64,000 nucleotides of DNA from positions 1,922,001 to 1,986,000 of the forward strand of contig NZ_FLKP01000002.1 in NCBI RefSeq assembly GCF_900087015.1, given 5' to 3'. Below, in pieces: positions 50,086 to 58,695 of the stretch. The notes below the pieces were generated by a model that was not told the DNA's origin, made no database searches, and was given only the letters and a program-made list of their open reading frames with translations. Position 1 is the stretch's first letter. The number at the start of each line of letters is the position of its first letter. The position numbers and the translations under genes were made by a program. The stretch is from Christensenella timonensis (lineage in GTDB: Bacteria > Bacillota > Clostridia > Christensenellales > Christensenellaceae).

Positions 50086-50087
50086 GA

Positions 50088-51989
50088 CTAATTTTCATTT
50101 TTTTCATCGAGCTCCATCCACTTTTCAAGCTGCGCCTCATATTGGGCCTTGACCTCTTCCAGCTGTGCGCAATTTTGGTTGAGCAGCGCGTAATCCGTCG
50201 GGTTTTCGCCTATTTCCCTTTTCAGGCGTTCCTCTTCCGCCTCCAGCCTCTTAAGTTCCTGTTCCACGGCGGAAAGCTCCTGCCTGCGCTTTGCCTCCTG
50301 CGCGCGGCGCTGCTTGGGGTTCATGGCCGTTTCTTCCTTGGGGTTTGGGCGCGTTTGCGCCTTAACGGCGCTCTTTGCTGCCGCCATCCCCTCTTTGGCG
50401 CCCTGGTATTCGTCGAACGTTCCTTCAAAGGCGCTTACACCGCCGTCCGCGATCTCGTACACCTTGCCCGCCAGCGCATTGATGAAGTACCTGTCGTGCG
50501 ACACGAAGAGCAGCGTTCCCTTATAATCTTTGAGCGCCTGCTCCAGCGCTTCGCGCGCGGGCAGGTCGAGGTGGTTGGTCGGTTCGTCCAAAAACAGCAC
50601 GTTGTAGTCCCCGCACATGAGCAGCGCCAGGCCCACCTTGGCGCGTTCGCCGCCCGATAAGTCCCCCACGCGTTTGAATACGTTCTCCCCCGTGATGAGC
50701 ACGCGCCCGAGCATGGAGCGCGCACCGTATTCGAGCAGCGCGGGAAAGGCGTCCCATACCTCGCTCAGTACCGTCTTGGACGACGTCATATTCTTGTTTT
50801 CCTGGTCGTAATAGCCAACCGACGTATTTTTTCCAAAGGCGATGTGCCCGTCCGGCGGTTTGTCCGCATGCTCCATCAAAAGCTTGATGAGCGTGGACTT
50901 CCCCGTGCCGTTGTCGCCGATGACCGCCGCCTTTTGTCCGCGCTTGATATCCATATTGACACCGCGCGCGAGCACTTTTTCTTCCCTGCCCACAGTCAGC
51001 GTTAAATCACTGACGGTCAGCACATCGTTTGCCGGGCGCACGGTTGCCGCAAACGAAAACGACGGCGCGCTCACATGGGTACGCGGCTTTGTAATGCGCT
51101 CCAGGCTGCTTAATTTCTTGACGCGGCTTTGCGCGCTTTTTGCCGTGGAAGCGCGCGCTAAGTTACGCGCCACATAATCTTCCATATGCGCGATCTGCCG
51201 CGACTGCTTTTCGTATTCCTTGAGCCGGAAAGCGAGATATTCCGCTTTCAGTTGTTTGTACTGCGTATAATTTCCCGTGTATTCGGTGAGCTCCCCGTCC
51301 TCGACCTCCCATATCTTTTCCGCGAGCTTGTCCAGGAAATACCTGTCGTGCGATACGATGAGCACCGCGCCCTTGTAGCCGCGCAAATATTCCTCCAGCC
51401 ACATCAGCGTTTTGAAATCGAGATGGTTGGTCGGTTCGTCCAAAATCAGCAGATCCGGATCCTGCAGCAGCAGCTTGGCGATCGCCAGGCGCGTCTTTTC
51501 CCCGCCGGAGAGCGTCGAGATGTCCGTATCGTATGCCTTATCTGAAAAGCCCATGCCATTCAGTATCTTTTTGATATTGACCCCGATCTGGTAACCGTCC
51601 CCGGCCTCGAACACCGCCTGCGCATGTGCGTAATCCCGCTGGAGCGCCTTGTCGTCCGGGCTCTCGTGCATCTTCTGCTCCAAACGCCGCATGTCCTCTT
51701 TGGCGGCAAGCGCCTCATGGAACACCGCGCGCATTTCCGCGATGATCGTATTTTGCTTGTTCAGGCCGCTGTTTTGTTCCAGATAGCCGATCGAAAGCCC
51801 GGATTTGTGGATCACGCTGCCTTCTTCCGGCAGGATACGCTTCACAAGGGTATTGAGAAGCGTGGTCTTTCCTGCGCCGTTCGCGCCGATCAGGCCGATC
51901 TTGTCCCCGGCGTTCAGGTTCGCCGTAATATTCTTTAATATGGTTGCGTCGCCGTATGCGACGGTCACGTCTGCAAATGATGCCAGCAT
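50088..51989 (-). CDS. ABC-F family ATPase
   Basis: A 633-residue soluble ABC-F protein with two ATPase cassettes and no membrane domain. The first has GANGAGKTTLLN, LSGGEKTRLAIAKLL and ILDEPTNHLD; the second has GDNGTGKSTLIKL, LSGGERAKVGLALLM and FLDEPTNHLD. The inter-domain linker (about 235-310) is basic and helical, and a coiled coil forms the C-terminal tail (about 560-633). The layout resembles YdiF/Uup housekeeping members, which act on the ribosome or on DNA-linked processes; resistance-type members usually lack this long tail. Its promoter (TTGAAG-17-TATACT) faces the divergent ydcF promoter. Confidence 0.93.
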   Translation of the reverse strand: MLASFADVTVAYGDATILKNITANLNAGDKIGLIGANGAGKTTLLNTLVKRILPEEGSVIHKSGLSIGYLEQNSGLNKQNTIIAEMRAVFHEALAAKEDMRRLEQKMHESPDDKALQRDYAHAQAVFEAGDGYQIGVNIKKILNGMGFSDKAYDTDISTLSGGEKTRLAIAKLLLQDPDLLILDEPTNHLDFKTLMWLEEYLRGYKGAVLIVSHDRYFLDKLAEKIWEVEDGELTEYTGNYTQYKQLKAEYLAFRLKEYEKQSRQIAHMEDYVARNLARASTAKSAQSRVKKLSSLERITKPRTHVSAPSFSFAATVRPANDVLTVSDLTLTVGREEKVLARGVNMDIKRGQKAAVIGDNGTGKSTLIKLLMEHADKPPDGHIAFGKNTSVGYYDQENKNMTSSKTVLSEVWDAFPALLEYGARSMLGRVLITGENVFKRVGDLSGGERAKVGLALLMCGDYNVLFLDEPTNHLDLPAREALEQALKDYKGTLLFVSHDRYFINALAGKVYEIADGGVSAFEGTFDEYQGAKEGMAAAKSAVKAQTRPNPKEETAMNPKQRRAQEAKRRQELSAVEQELKRLEAEEERLKREIGENPTDYALLNQNCAQLEEVKAQYEAQLEKWMELDEKNEN

Positions 51990-52020
51990 TTTGATATCCT
52001 CTTCGTTAGATTCCTAACCG

Positions 52021-52049
52021 AGTATATCACAATGCGCGCCGCCCTTCAA
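52021..52049 (-). promoter_or_regulatory. Promoter of the ABC-F gene
   Basis: Minus-strand TTGAAG (52044-52049), 17 bases, TATACT (52021-52026), about 30 bases before the start at 51989. Confidence 0.65.
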
Positions 52050-52061
52050 ACCTTTGTCTGC

Positions 52062-52091
52062 TTGTGCTATACGCGGCAAAGGCGGTATAAT
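52062..52091 (+). promoter_or_regulatory. Promoter of the YdcF-like gene
   Basis: TTGTGC (52062-52067), 18 bases, TATAAT (52086-52091). GGAGG follows and the ATG is at 52119. Confidence 0.6.
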
Positions 52092-52118
52092 GGAAAAAAA
52101 CGGCGGAGGTCTTTCCTT

Positions 52119-52859
52119 ATGGACGAAAACACCCTCAAACACGATATCGATACGCTGTCCCGCTTTTTGGCGCGGCGCGACTTGTGCGGCCTGTCCCCTG
52201 CCGCCCTCGCGGGCGCCGGGTTTTCCCGTGTGGATGTATTGTTCGTATTCGGCTGCGAGGTGATCCCTGTTATCGAATGCGCGGCCCAAGCCGCATCGCA
52301 GGGGCTGTGCAATACCGTCGTGTTCAGCGGCGGCATCGGCCATTCCACGCAAAACCTCGTCCATACGGCGCGCGAGCTGTTCGGCGAGGAATGCGGCGGC
52401 CTTCCGGAGGCCGATATCATGGCGCGTATCGCCATCCGGCATTACGGCATGGATCCGTCGATCGCCTTATGCGAAGGGAAATCCACCAATTCGGGCGAAA
52501 ACGCCCGCTTTTCGCTCGCGCTTTTGAAAGAACGCGGGATCTCCCTAAAAAGCGCGATGCTCATGCAGGATCCGTTCATGCAGCTGCGCAGCCATTTTAC
52601 ACTGCTCAAATACCTGCGCCCCGGCGTGCCTCTCCTAAGCTATGCACCTTTCATCCCCTATGCGGGGATGCCCTGCGGCAGCGAAAATGGTTTATGGTCA
52701 AAAGAGCGTTTCCGCGAATTCCTGCTGCGCGAGATCCCGCGCCTGCGCGACGACGAAAACGGCTACGGGCCTAAGGGCGCCGGATTCATGGAGCATGTCG
52801 ATATTCCTTCCGAAGTTGAGCAAAGCTACGCGCGTATCTGCCGCGCGTACGGGGAATAG
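52119..52859 (+). CDS. YdcF-like (DUF218) protein
   Basis: A 246-residue cytoplasmic protein with a DUF218/YdcF fold. Typical blocks are VDVLFVFGCEVIPVIECAAQA, NTVVFSGGIGHST, EADIMARIAIRHYGMDPSIAL, and the ligand-binding stretch EGKSTNSGENARFSLALLKE. Unlike SanA-type relatives it lacks a membrane anchor. YdcF of E. coli binds S-adenosylmethionine, but no reaction is known. The start was set at MDENTLKHD because GGAGG is 9 bases upstream and the promoter lies between this and the longer frame's start. It is transcribed alone. Confidence 0.85.
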   Translation: MDENTLKHDIDTLSRFLARRDLCGLSPAALAGAGFSRVDVLFVFGCEVIPVIECAAQAASQGLCNTVVFSGGIGHSTQNLVHTARELFGEECGGLPEADIMARIAIRHYGMDPSIALCEGKSTNSGENARFSLALLKERGISLKSAMLMQDPFMQLRSHFTLLKYLRPGVPLLSYAPFIPYAGMPCGSENGLWSKERFREFLLREIPRLRDDENGYGPKGAGFMEHVDIPSEVEQSYARICRAYGE

Positions 52860-52880
52860 GCCGCGATTGCGTCCAAAAGC

Positions 52881-52914
52881 AAAAGCCGGGCATACCAGCG
52901 TATGTCCGGCTTTT
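52881..52914. terminator. Bidirectional terminator between ydcF-like gene and arcC
   Basis: AAAAGCCGG-GCATAC and GTATG-CCGGCTTTT arms around CAGC with T runs on both strands. It serves two convergent genes. Confidence 0.85.
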
Positions 52915-52941
52915 TTAGGGAGATATGTACAGGTGGCTATT

Positions 52942-53877
52942 TTATTTCGCCTCGATCAGCGTACCGCTTTTCCCTTCCAGGGCCAGGGGCGCTTTTTCCA
53001 GCGAACCGATGATCGCTTTCCTGCCTTCCCTGCTGCTTGCAAATTCGCATGCGGCCTGTACCTTGGGCAGCATACTGCCCGGCGCGAACTGGTTTTCGTC
53101 CATATATGCCTGCGCCTCTTTCGGCGTCATATGAATGATCTCCTTTTGATTTGCTTTGCCGAAATTGATGCAGACGCGATCCACCGCCGTCAGGATAAAC
53201 AGGTATTCCGCATGTACCAGCTCGGCCAGTTTTTCCGCGGCAAAATCCTTGTCCACGACCGCCGCTACGCCCTTGTAACCGTCCTTGGTATGGATGACGG
53301 GGATGCCCCCGCCGCCGCCGGCGATGATGACCTCGCGCGCGCTGATCAGCGTGTCAAGCGTCATATATTCGTAGATGCTCACAGGCCTCGGCGAAGCGAC
53401 CACCCGCCGCCAGCCGCGCCCTGCGTCCTCCACATATTTGCACCCCGTTTCCGCCATCAGTTTCTTCGCCGTTTCCTCGTCGTAGAAAGCCCCGATCGGC
53501 TTGGCCGGGTTTTTGAACGCGGGATCGTTTTCGTCGACGATGACCTGCGTGAGCATCGTGATCACGGGCGTATCGCCGCTTCCGTTGCGGACGAGCTCCG
53601 CATCTATGGCCTGCTGCAAATGATAGCCGATGTAGCCCTGGCTCATCGCCGTACATTCCGCGAGCGGCATCATAGGCGTATAGCCGCCCTCGAATCCTTT
53701 TTCAAACGCTAAGTTGATCATCCCCACCTGCGGCCCGTTCCCGTGGCATACGATGATATCGTTGCCCGCAAGAATGAGCGGCACGATCGACTTTGCCGCA
53801 AATTTTACTTTTTCCATCTGCTCTTCGGGCGTGTTGCCGAGCGCGTTGCCCCCGAGCGCGATTACCATTCTGCACAT
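52942..53877 (-). CDS. arcC: Carbamate kinase, last step of agmatine catabolism
   Basis: A 311-residue carbamate kinase making ATP from carbamoyl phosphate and ADP. It starts MCRMVIALGGNALG, with the nucleotide and carbamoyl-phosphate loops CHGNGPQVGM and ASPRPVSIYE, and AGGGGGIPVI as the glycine-rich strand-turn. It is the fourth gene of an agmatine deiminase set, 246 bases after aguA, and could also be called aguC by context. Its substrate would come from the putrescine carbamoyltransferase encoded at 56768-57790. Length and motifs are normal. Confidence 0.95.
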   Translation of the reverse strand: MCRMVIALGGNALGNTPEEQMEKVKFAAKSIVPLILAGNDIIVCHGNGPQVGMINLAFEKGFEGGYTPMMPLAECTAMSQGYIGYHLQQAIDAELVRNGSGDTPVITMLTQVIVDENDPAFKNPAKPIGAFYDEETAKKLMAETGCKYVEDAGRGWRRVVASPRPVSIYEYMTLDTLISAREVIIAGGGGGIPVIHTKDGYKGVAAVVDKDFAAEKLAELVHAEYLFILTAVDRVCINFGKANQKEIIHMTPKEAQAYMDENQFAPGSMLPKVQAACEFASSREGRKAIIGSLEKAPLALEGKSGTLIEAK

Positions 53878-54123
53878 AATTGCTTACCGCCTTTTCCGGT
53901 ATTTTAGGATGACGAAACCAAAAGCGGATCAACGACCCGTTTCCCTTTCGTGCCAATACAATTTCCCCAATGGATTTTGCGCCGGAGAGGCGGAGCGGAG
54001 CGCTCCGCCCTTCCCACGCAGTTCGTTATAAGGTCCTTCACACGGAGGCCACCCCGTGCAAATGTGAGTCCATGTATGCCCATAGAAGTGATGCAGCGTG
54101 TCCGATCGCCGCGCTGGGCGTTT
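53878..54123. repeat. Unassigned 246-base gap with GC-rich palindrome between aguA and arcC
   Basis: No credible gene. The plus strand has GGCGGAGC-GGA-GCGCTCCGCC near 53989-54009, a near-perfect palindrome, and a second hairpin, CACGG/CCGTG, near 54039-54055. The GC-rich palindrome looks like a REP-type element. The region may process or attenuate the agu transcript before arcC. Confidence 0.4.
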
Positions 54124-55224
54124 CTATTTTTTACCGGAAGGCTGCTGCTGCGTAATACAGTGGACGTTCCCGCCTCCGAGGAGGATCTCCCTTGCGGGGA
54201 TCTGTACGATCTCGCGGCCTGGGAAACATTCCCTGAGCGTGGCCACTGCTTTTTCGTCGTTCGGATCGCCAAAGCCCGGCACCACGATACCGCCGTTCGC
54301 GATATAGAAGTTCACATACGAAGCGGCCAGGCGGTCGCCTTCCAGCCTCGGCAATGTGCCGTCCACCGCGTCTACGCCCTCTTCCTCTTCTTTGGTGATC
54401 GTAATCGGCGCGGGCACATACAGTTTGACGACCTCAAGCTTCCTGCCCTTTGCGTCCGTTTCCGATTCGAGGATATCGAGGTTTTCCTTGCTGATCGCGT
54501 ACTGCGGGTCGTTTTCATCGTCCGTCCATGCGAGCAATACCTTACCCGGCCTTACAAAGCAGCAGATGTTGTCCACATGCCCGTTCGTTTCGTCGAGGTA
54601 GATCCCCTTTTTCAGCCAAATCACCTTGTCCGCGCCGAGGTAATCGCACAGCACCTGCGTGATCTCCTCTTTTGTGAGGTCGGGGTTCCGGCCTTCGGAA
54701 AGCAAACATTCCTCCGTCACCATCACGGTTCCGTCGCCGTCCGAATGGATGCTGCCGCCTTCGAGTACGAAATCGTCCAGGCGGTAACGCCCCTTGCGTT
54801 CGATATCGCACATCTTGCGCGCTACCTCGTCGTCCTTGTCCCACGGGAAGTAAAGCCCGTCCACCAGGCCGCCCCACGAGTTGAACGTCCAGTCCACGCC
54901 GCGCACCTCGCCCGCGTCGTTTACGACAAACGTTGCGCCGCAGTCGCGGATCCACGAGTCGTTGTTGGACATTTCCACTACGCGGATCTCCTCCGGGAGC
55001 ATGCCGCGCGCGTTTTCGTACTGGTCCTCGTTCACGCCCACTGTGACAGGCTCGAATTGATTGATCGCTTTTGCGACTTCCACGAACACCTTCTGCGCGG
55101 GCTTGCCGCCCAACCTCCAGTTGTCCGGGCGCTGCGGCCACAGGATCCAGCAGCCGTCGTGATGTTCAAACTCTCCGGGCATCCGAAAGCCGTCAGCCTT
55201 TGGTTTTGAATCGTAATTAATCAT
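54124..55224 (-). CDS. aguA: Agmatine deiminase
   Basis: A 366-residue agmatine deiminase that hydrolyses agmatine to N-carbamoylputrescine and ammonia. It has the guanidine-modifying fold: [20 protein letters not shown] at the start, [16 protein letters not shown] with active-site Asp, [13 protein letters not shown] and [12 protein letters not shown] with the catalytic Glu/His, and the nucleophile Cys in [13 protein letters not shown] near the C-terminus. Downstream and upstream genes complete the pathway. Distinguishing it from peptidyl-arginine deiminases is straightforward given length and neighbours. Confidence 0.96.
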   Translation of the reverse strand: MINYDSKPKADGFRMPGEFEHHDGCWILWPQRPDNWRLGGKPAQKVFVEVAKAINQFEPVTVGVNEDQYENARGMLPEEIRVVEMSNNDSWIRDCGATFVVNDAGEVRGVDWTFNSWGGLVDGLYFPWDKDDEVARKMCDIERKGRYRLDDFVLEGGSIHSDGDGTVMVTEECLLSEGRNPDLTKEEITQVLCDYLGADKVIWLKKGIYLDETNGHVDNICCFVRPGKVLLAWTDDENDPQYAISKENLDILESETDAKGRKLEVVKLYVPAPITITKEEEEGVDAVDGTLPRLEGDRLAASYVNFYIANGGIVVPGFGDPNDEKAVATLRECFPGREIVQIPAREILLGGGNVHCITQQQPSGKK

Positions 55225-55278
55225 GATAATACATCGCCTTTCTTTGTATTTTAACTTAGCATATAAGTCCGTATCGCT

Positions 55279-56676
55279 TTACTGTTTTTTCTGTTCCAGC
55301 GCTTCCTGCTTATTCTTTTTCCCCGCGCATACCGCGGCGATAATTTCGCCCAGTACCACAGAGATCACCACGCCGATGATCAGTACCACGTCCGGCGTCA
55401 GCATGCCCGTCTCCGCGTCATACGGGAACAGCAGGAAGAAGATCGCCAGGATGAGCAGCGCGAACGGCACCCATGTCATGATCCCGATCATGCCCTTTTT
55501 GCCCGGTACCTTGTACGGGCGTTCCCTGTCGGGATCTTTTTTGCGCAGCTTTTGGAAAGCCGGGAACATGAAGATATACGAAGCGAGCAGCGTTACCACG
55601 TTTAAGGCAAACAAAGTCCAGAAGGAGTCCACCGCGTCCGGGTTGACCTGCCCTAAAATGGCCGCGACCACCACGATCACGGTCGCCACCACCCCGTTGA
55701 TGATGTTTGCGCTCGAAGGAACCTCGTCCTTGTTTTCTTTCCCGAATACTTTGGGCATCGCATGGTCGCGCGCCGCGTACATCGCGACATAGTTTACGCC
55801 GAACGACCACGAGGAGAGGTTGGCGATCAGCGAGAACATGAAGAGGATGCCGATAATCGTGAGGATGATACCCGGCGCTCCTGCCAGCAGGATCCCTGCC
55901 GCGTCCATAAAGCCGCTGTCCACGGAAAGCTCATTATACGGGATCGCGGCGCTGACGCCGAACGCGCCGAACAGGTAAAATACCGCGATCAGGATGCCGC
56001 CGACAACGATCGCCTTCGGAATTTCCTTTTTGGGGTTCTGCATATCGCCCGCAAAGGTAGTAACGACCTCAAAGCCCATGAAATTAAAGAGGATGATCGA
56101 AATAAACGAGATGCCCATCAGCGGCGAGATATCCGCCAAGGAACCGGAGTTCGCGAAACCGTTCACAACCGCGCCGTAAATCCCCAGCCCGCCCATCGCA
56201 ACGATCAGTATGACCTTGACGATGGTGCCGATGTTGATCAGCCATTTGCTCTGGCTGACACGGTAATTGCTGATGAGGATGACCACCCAGATAAAGACGA
56301 GCTGTATCACGAGCGTCAAGATCCAGTTGATCTCGATTCCGGCCGCCGCCATCAGGATATCTGTGAAAAGCACCGCGAGGGACGCCATCCACAGCGGGAA
56401 GTTTACCCAGTAATACCATGCGACGCGCGAGCCGTTGCGCCGCCCGAACGCGCGCTTGACCCAGTCGTAAAGGCCGCCTTCGTCGTCGTACGTCGTACCG
56501 AGCTCTGCTGAAATCATGCCGTACGGCAGGAAGAACGCAATGAGCATGATCGCCCACCAAATGTACTGCCATGGGCCGATCGCCGCCGCAGGCGCTACCG
56601 CCTCCACGACAAGGACGATGCATACCGCAGCCAGCACTGCGTCAAAAAGTTTGAATTTCTTCTTTGTAGCCATCAT
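55279..56676 (-). CDS. aguD: APC-family permease, probable agmatine/putrescine antiporter
   Basis: A 465-residue amino acid/polyamine permease with about 12 membrane helices. It starts MMATKKKFKLFDAVLAAVCI, and AAAIGPWQYIWWAIMLI and SAELGTTYDDEGGLYDWVKR are typical of the antiporter subgroup that includes AguD. Lying between the carbamoyltransferase and agmatine deiminase genes, it most likely exchanges external agmatine for internal putrescine. AAGGAGG lies 8 bases before the start. Specificity is inferred from context. Confidence 0.88.
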   Translation of the reverse strand: MMATKKKFKLFDAVLAAVCIVLVVEAVAPAAAIGPWQYIWWAIMLIAFFLPYGMISAELGTTYDDEGGLYDWVKRAFGRRNGSRVAWYYWVNFPLWMASLAVLFTDILMAAAGIEINWILTLVIQLVFIWVVILISNYRVSQSKWLINIGTIVKVILIVAMGGLGIYGAVVNGFANSGSLADISPLMGISFISIILFNFMGFEVVTTFAGDMQNPKKEIPKAIVVGGILIAVFYLFGAFGVSAAIPYNELSVDSGFMDAAGILLAGAPGIILTIIGILFMFSLIANLSSWSFGVNYVAMYAARDHAMPKVFGKENKDEVPSSANIINGVVATVIVVVAAILGQVNPDAVDSFWTLFALNVVTLLASYIFMFPAFQKLRKKDPDRERPYKVPGKKGMIGIMTWVPFALLILAIFFLLFPYDAETGMLTPDVVLIIGVVISVVLGEIIAAVCAGKKNKQEALEQKKQ

Positions 56677-56767
56677 ATACCATACCTCCTTCTTAGTGAC
56701 GCCCGCCGGGATACGCCCGCAGGAGGCGCTCCCGGTTCCGGCGTTTGTTTTTTCAGGAACGGATGTT

Positions 56768-57790
56768 TCAAACCAGCTTGATCTCCTTCATATACGCTTC
56801 GAGGCCTGCCTTGGAAGCATCCTTTGCCACGATGTCCACCGGCTTTTCCGGGTACATGAAGTATACGAGCAAGCTGCGCATTGCGGAAAGGCGGTTTTCC
56901 GCCTCGTCGATCACAATGGAGTATGGCGCGTCGATGACTTCGTCCGTCACTTCTTCGCCGCGCGTTGCGGGCAGGCAGTGCATGAACTTCACCGTCGGCG
57001 CCGCTTTGCCGATCATTTCGGCGTCTACCTGGTATTTGGGATAGAAGATGCGCATGCGGTCTTCCTTGGAAAGCTCCGCCTCGTACAGGCCGTACCAGAC
57101 GTCCGTATAAATGAAGTCCGCGCCGGATACCGCCTCGTCCTCATCCTCCGTAAGCAGGAAAGAGCCGCCCGAAACCTTGCAGTTTTCTTCGCAAATCTTC
57201 TGGAAATTCTCTTTTAACTGGAAGCCTTTCGGCCCGAATTGTACGAATTTCATGCCCAGCTTTGTCGTGAGCATGGCAAGGGAGGCGCACACCTGCGTGG
57301 CGTCGCCTACGAATACGACCTTGCAGTCTTCCATCTTTTTGCCGTCCGGCAGGTGTTCTTTCATAGTGATCGCGTCGCCCATCTCCTGCGTCGGATGGTT
57401 GTAATCGCTCATGCCGTTGATGACGGGGATGGAAGCGCCCTGCGCCATTTCAACGATCGTCTGGTGGCGTTCTACGCGCGCCATCAGGATATCGACCAAA
57501 CGGGACAGTACGCGCACCGTATCGCCTACGGATTCGTGCTTGCCCATCTGGATCTGCCCGGGGGCTAAATATTGTGCGTGTCCGCCCATCTGCGCCATCG
57601 CCGTTTCAAACGAAACGCGCGTACGCGTGGAGGACTGCTCAAAAATCATCCCCAGGACTTTATTTTTCATCAGCTGCGGATAGTAACCCAGCTTGATACA
57701 TTTTTTGATGGCGATTCCCAAGTCGATGATCTCCACCAGTTCCTTTTTGGTGAAATCGGTTGTGTCGATAAAATCTTTGATACGAGCCAT
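56768..57790 (-). CDS. ptcA: Putrescine carbamoyltransferase, first gene of the agmatine operon
   Basis: A 340-residue transcarbamylase. The carbamoyl-phosphate loop is [36 protein letters not shown] and HCLPATRG are the residues that mark putrescine rather than ornithine carbamoyltransferases, which have DLWHP-like and HCLPAFH-like motifs. It phosphorolyses N-carbamoylputrescine to putrescine and carbamoyl phosphate. The C-terminal extension [20 protein letters not shown] is also typical. The start is ATG at MARIKDF, because GGAGG stands 9 bases upstream and the earlier in-frame ATG touches that site. No AguR regulator is in the window. Confidence 0.95.
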   Translation of the reverse strand: MARIKDFIDTTDFTKKELVEIIDLGIAIKKCIKLGYYPQLMKNKVLGMIFEQSSTRTRVSFETAMAQMGGHAQYLAPGQIQMGKHESVGDTVRVLSRLVDILMARVERHQTIVEMAQGASIPVINGMSDYNHPTQEMGDAITMKEHLPDGKKMEDCKVVFVGDATQVCASLAMLTTKLGMKFVQFGPKGFQLKENFQKICEENCKVSGGSFLLTEDEDEAVSGADFIYTDVWYGLYEAELSKEDRMRIFYPKYQVDAEMIGKAAPTVKFMHCLPATRGEEVTDEVIDAPYSIVIDEAENRLSAMRSLLVYFMYPEKPVDIVAKDASKAGLEAYMKEIKLV

Positions 57791-58064
57791 AATCAGCATC
57801 CTCCTTGAATAAAGTGAATTGTTTATAGAACCGAAACGCTTTTCGGTGGTTCAACGTCTGTTACGTCCCCGGGGCCGCCCATCATGAAATTGTCCTTCGG
57901 ATGCTTTCATGATAGTGCCAAAAAAGCCTCAAGTCCATATATAATCCATGTTTTGGAATAAACGAAACGCATATGAAATCGCGTTACGCATTTGTGAACA
58001 AAATACCACGAACACTTTTTTTCACGAAATTCGACAGGCGCCTTTTTCCCGGGGCACCGCGCGT
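57791..58064 (-). promoter_or_regulatory. Leader and control region of the agmatine operon
   Basis: This 274-base gap has no gene. Inverted repeats are ACCGAAA-CGCT-TTTCGGT at 57830-57847 and ATCATGAAA...TTTCATGAT with arms at 57881-57889 and 57905-57913. The latter would form a long RNA hairpin or an operator. I could not assign a firm promoter; TATATA near 57940 is possible. Confidence 0.5.
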
Positions 58065-58535
58065 TTACGCTTCGTTGGCAGCTTTTTTGCGCAAACGCTC
58101 TTCCCTGCGTTTTTGCGCACGCCCGTATTCCCTTCTCTCGTTTTCCGTGTTTGGAACAAAAGGGGGAACCTCCCGGGGCTTGCCGTCGTAGCCCAGGGCC
58201 ACGAACACGAGGTAAGCCGTATTGGTACGGGTCTTTTCATCCGTATTGCACTTTTCGCTGTACACGTCCACGCGCACCTCAAGCGACGTTCGCCCAGTCC
58301 ATGTCACGCACGCCTGCAGTGTCACGATCCCGCCGAGCGGCACGGGATGCTTGAAATCCATACTGTCGAGCACTGCCGTCGTGACAATACTGCGGCAGTG
58401 CCGCGTCGCCGCGACCGCGCCGATGATGTCCACCCACTGCATGAGCGTCCCGCCGTGCAGGTTGCCCAGCTGGTTGATGTCGCCTGACATCACGATGTGC
58501 GTCGTTTCCGCGTAACCTTTTCCGCTGTATTCCAT
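58065..58535 (-). CDS. Acyl-CoA thioesterase, hotdog fold (YciA-like)
   Basis: A 156-residue single hotdog-domain protein. The motif GDINQLGNLHGGTLMQWVDIIGAVAATRH holds (quoted in part: GNLHGGTLMQW) the catalytic Asp and the CoA-binding stretch; DSMDFKHPVPLGGIVTL and TSLEVRVDVYSE follow the family. It hydrolyses acyl-CoA thioesters in the cytoplasm, with broad range expected. The C-terminus is a lysine/arginine-rich tail. It is divergent from the APC permease at 58696 and not part of the acyl-CoA operon. Confidence 0.88.
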   Translation of the reverse strand: MEYSGKGYAETTHIVMSGDINQLGNLHGGTLMQWVDIIGAVAATRHCRSIVTTAVLDSMDFKHPVPLGGIVTLQACVTWTGRTSLEVRVDVYSEKCNTDEKTRTNTAYLVFVALGYDGKPREVPPFVPNTENERREYGRAQKRREERLRKKAANEA

Positions 58536-58695
58536 TTTTCTACCCCCCGGCGAAGCTTTTTGATATCCTACTTATACCCCGCTTTTTTTGTTTTATGCAA
58601 AAAAAGGCGATTCTTTTTTGCATATCCTCCGGGTTTTTGTTTATCAATAAGACGTCGCACGACTATCACAAAAATAAACCGCAAAGGAAACTGGT

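Noticed and set aside
53878-54123. Guanidine-type or other known riboswitch before arcC
   Set aside because: Hairpins are present but no ACGR loops or other known aptamer core could be matched.
57905-57935. Minus-strand TTTGGCAC...AAAGC as a sigma-54 promoter before the agmatine operon
   Set aside because: GG and GC are 13 bases apart rather than 10, and the -12 part is AAAGC rather than TTGC.
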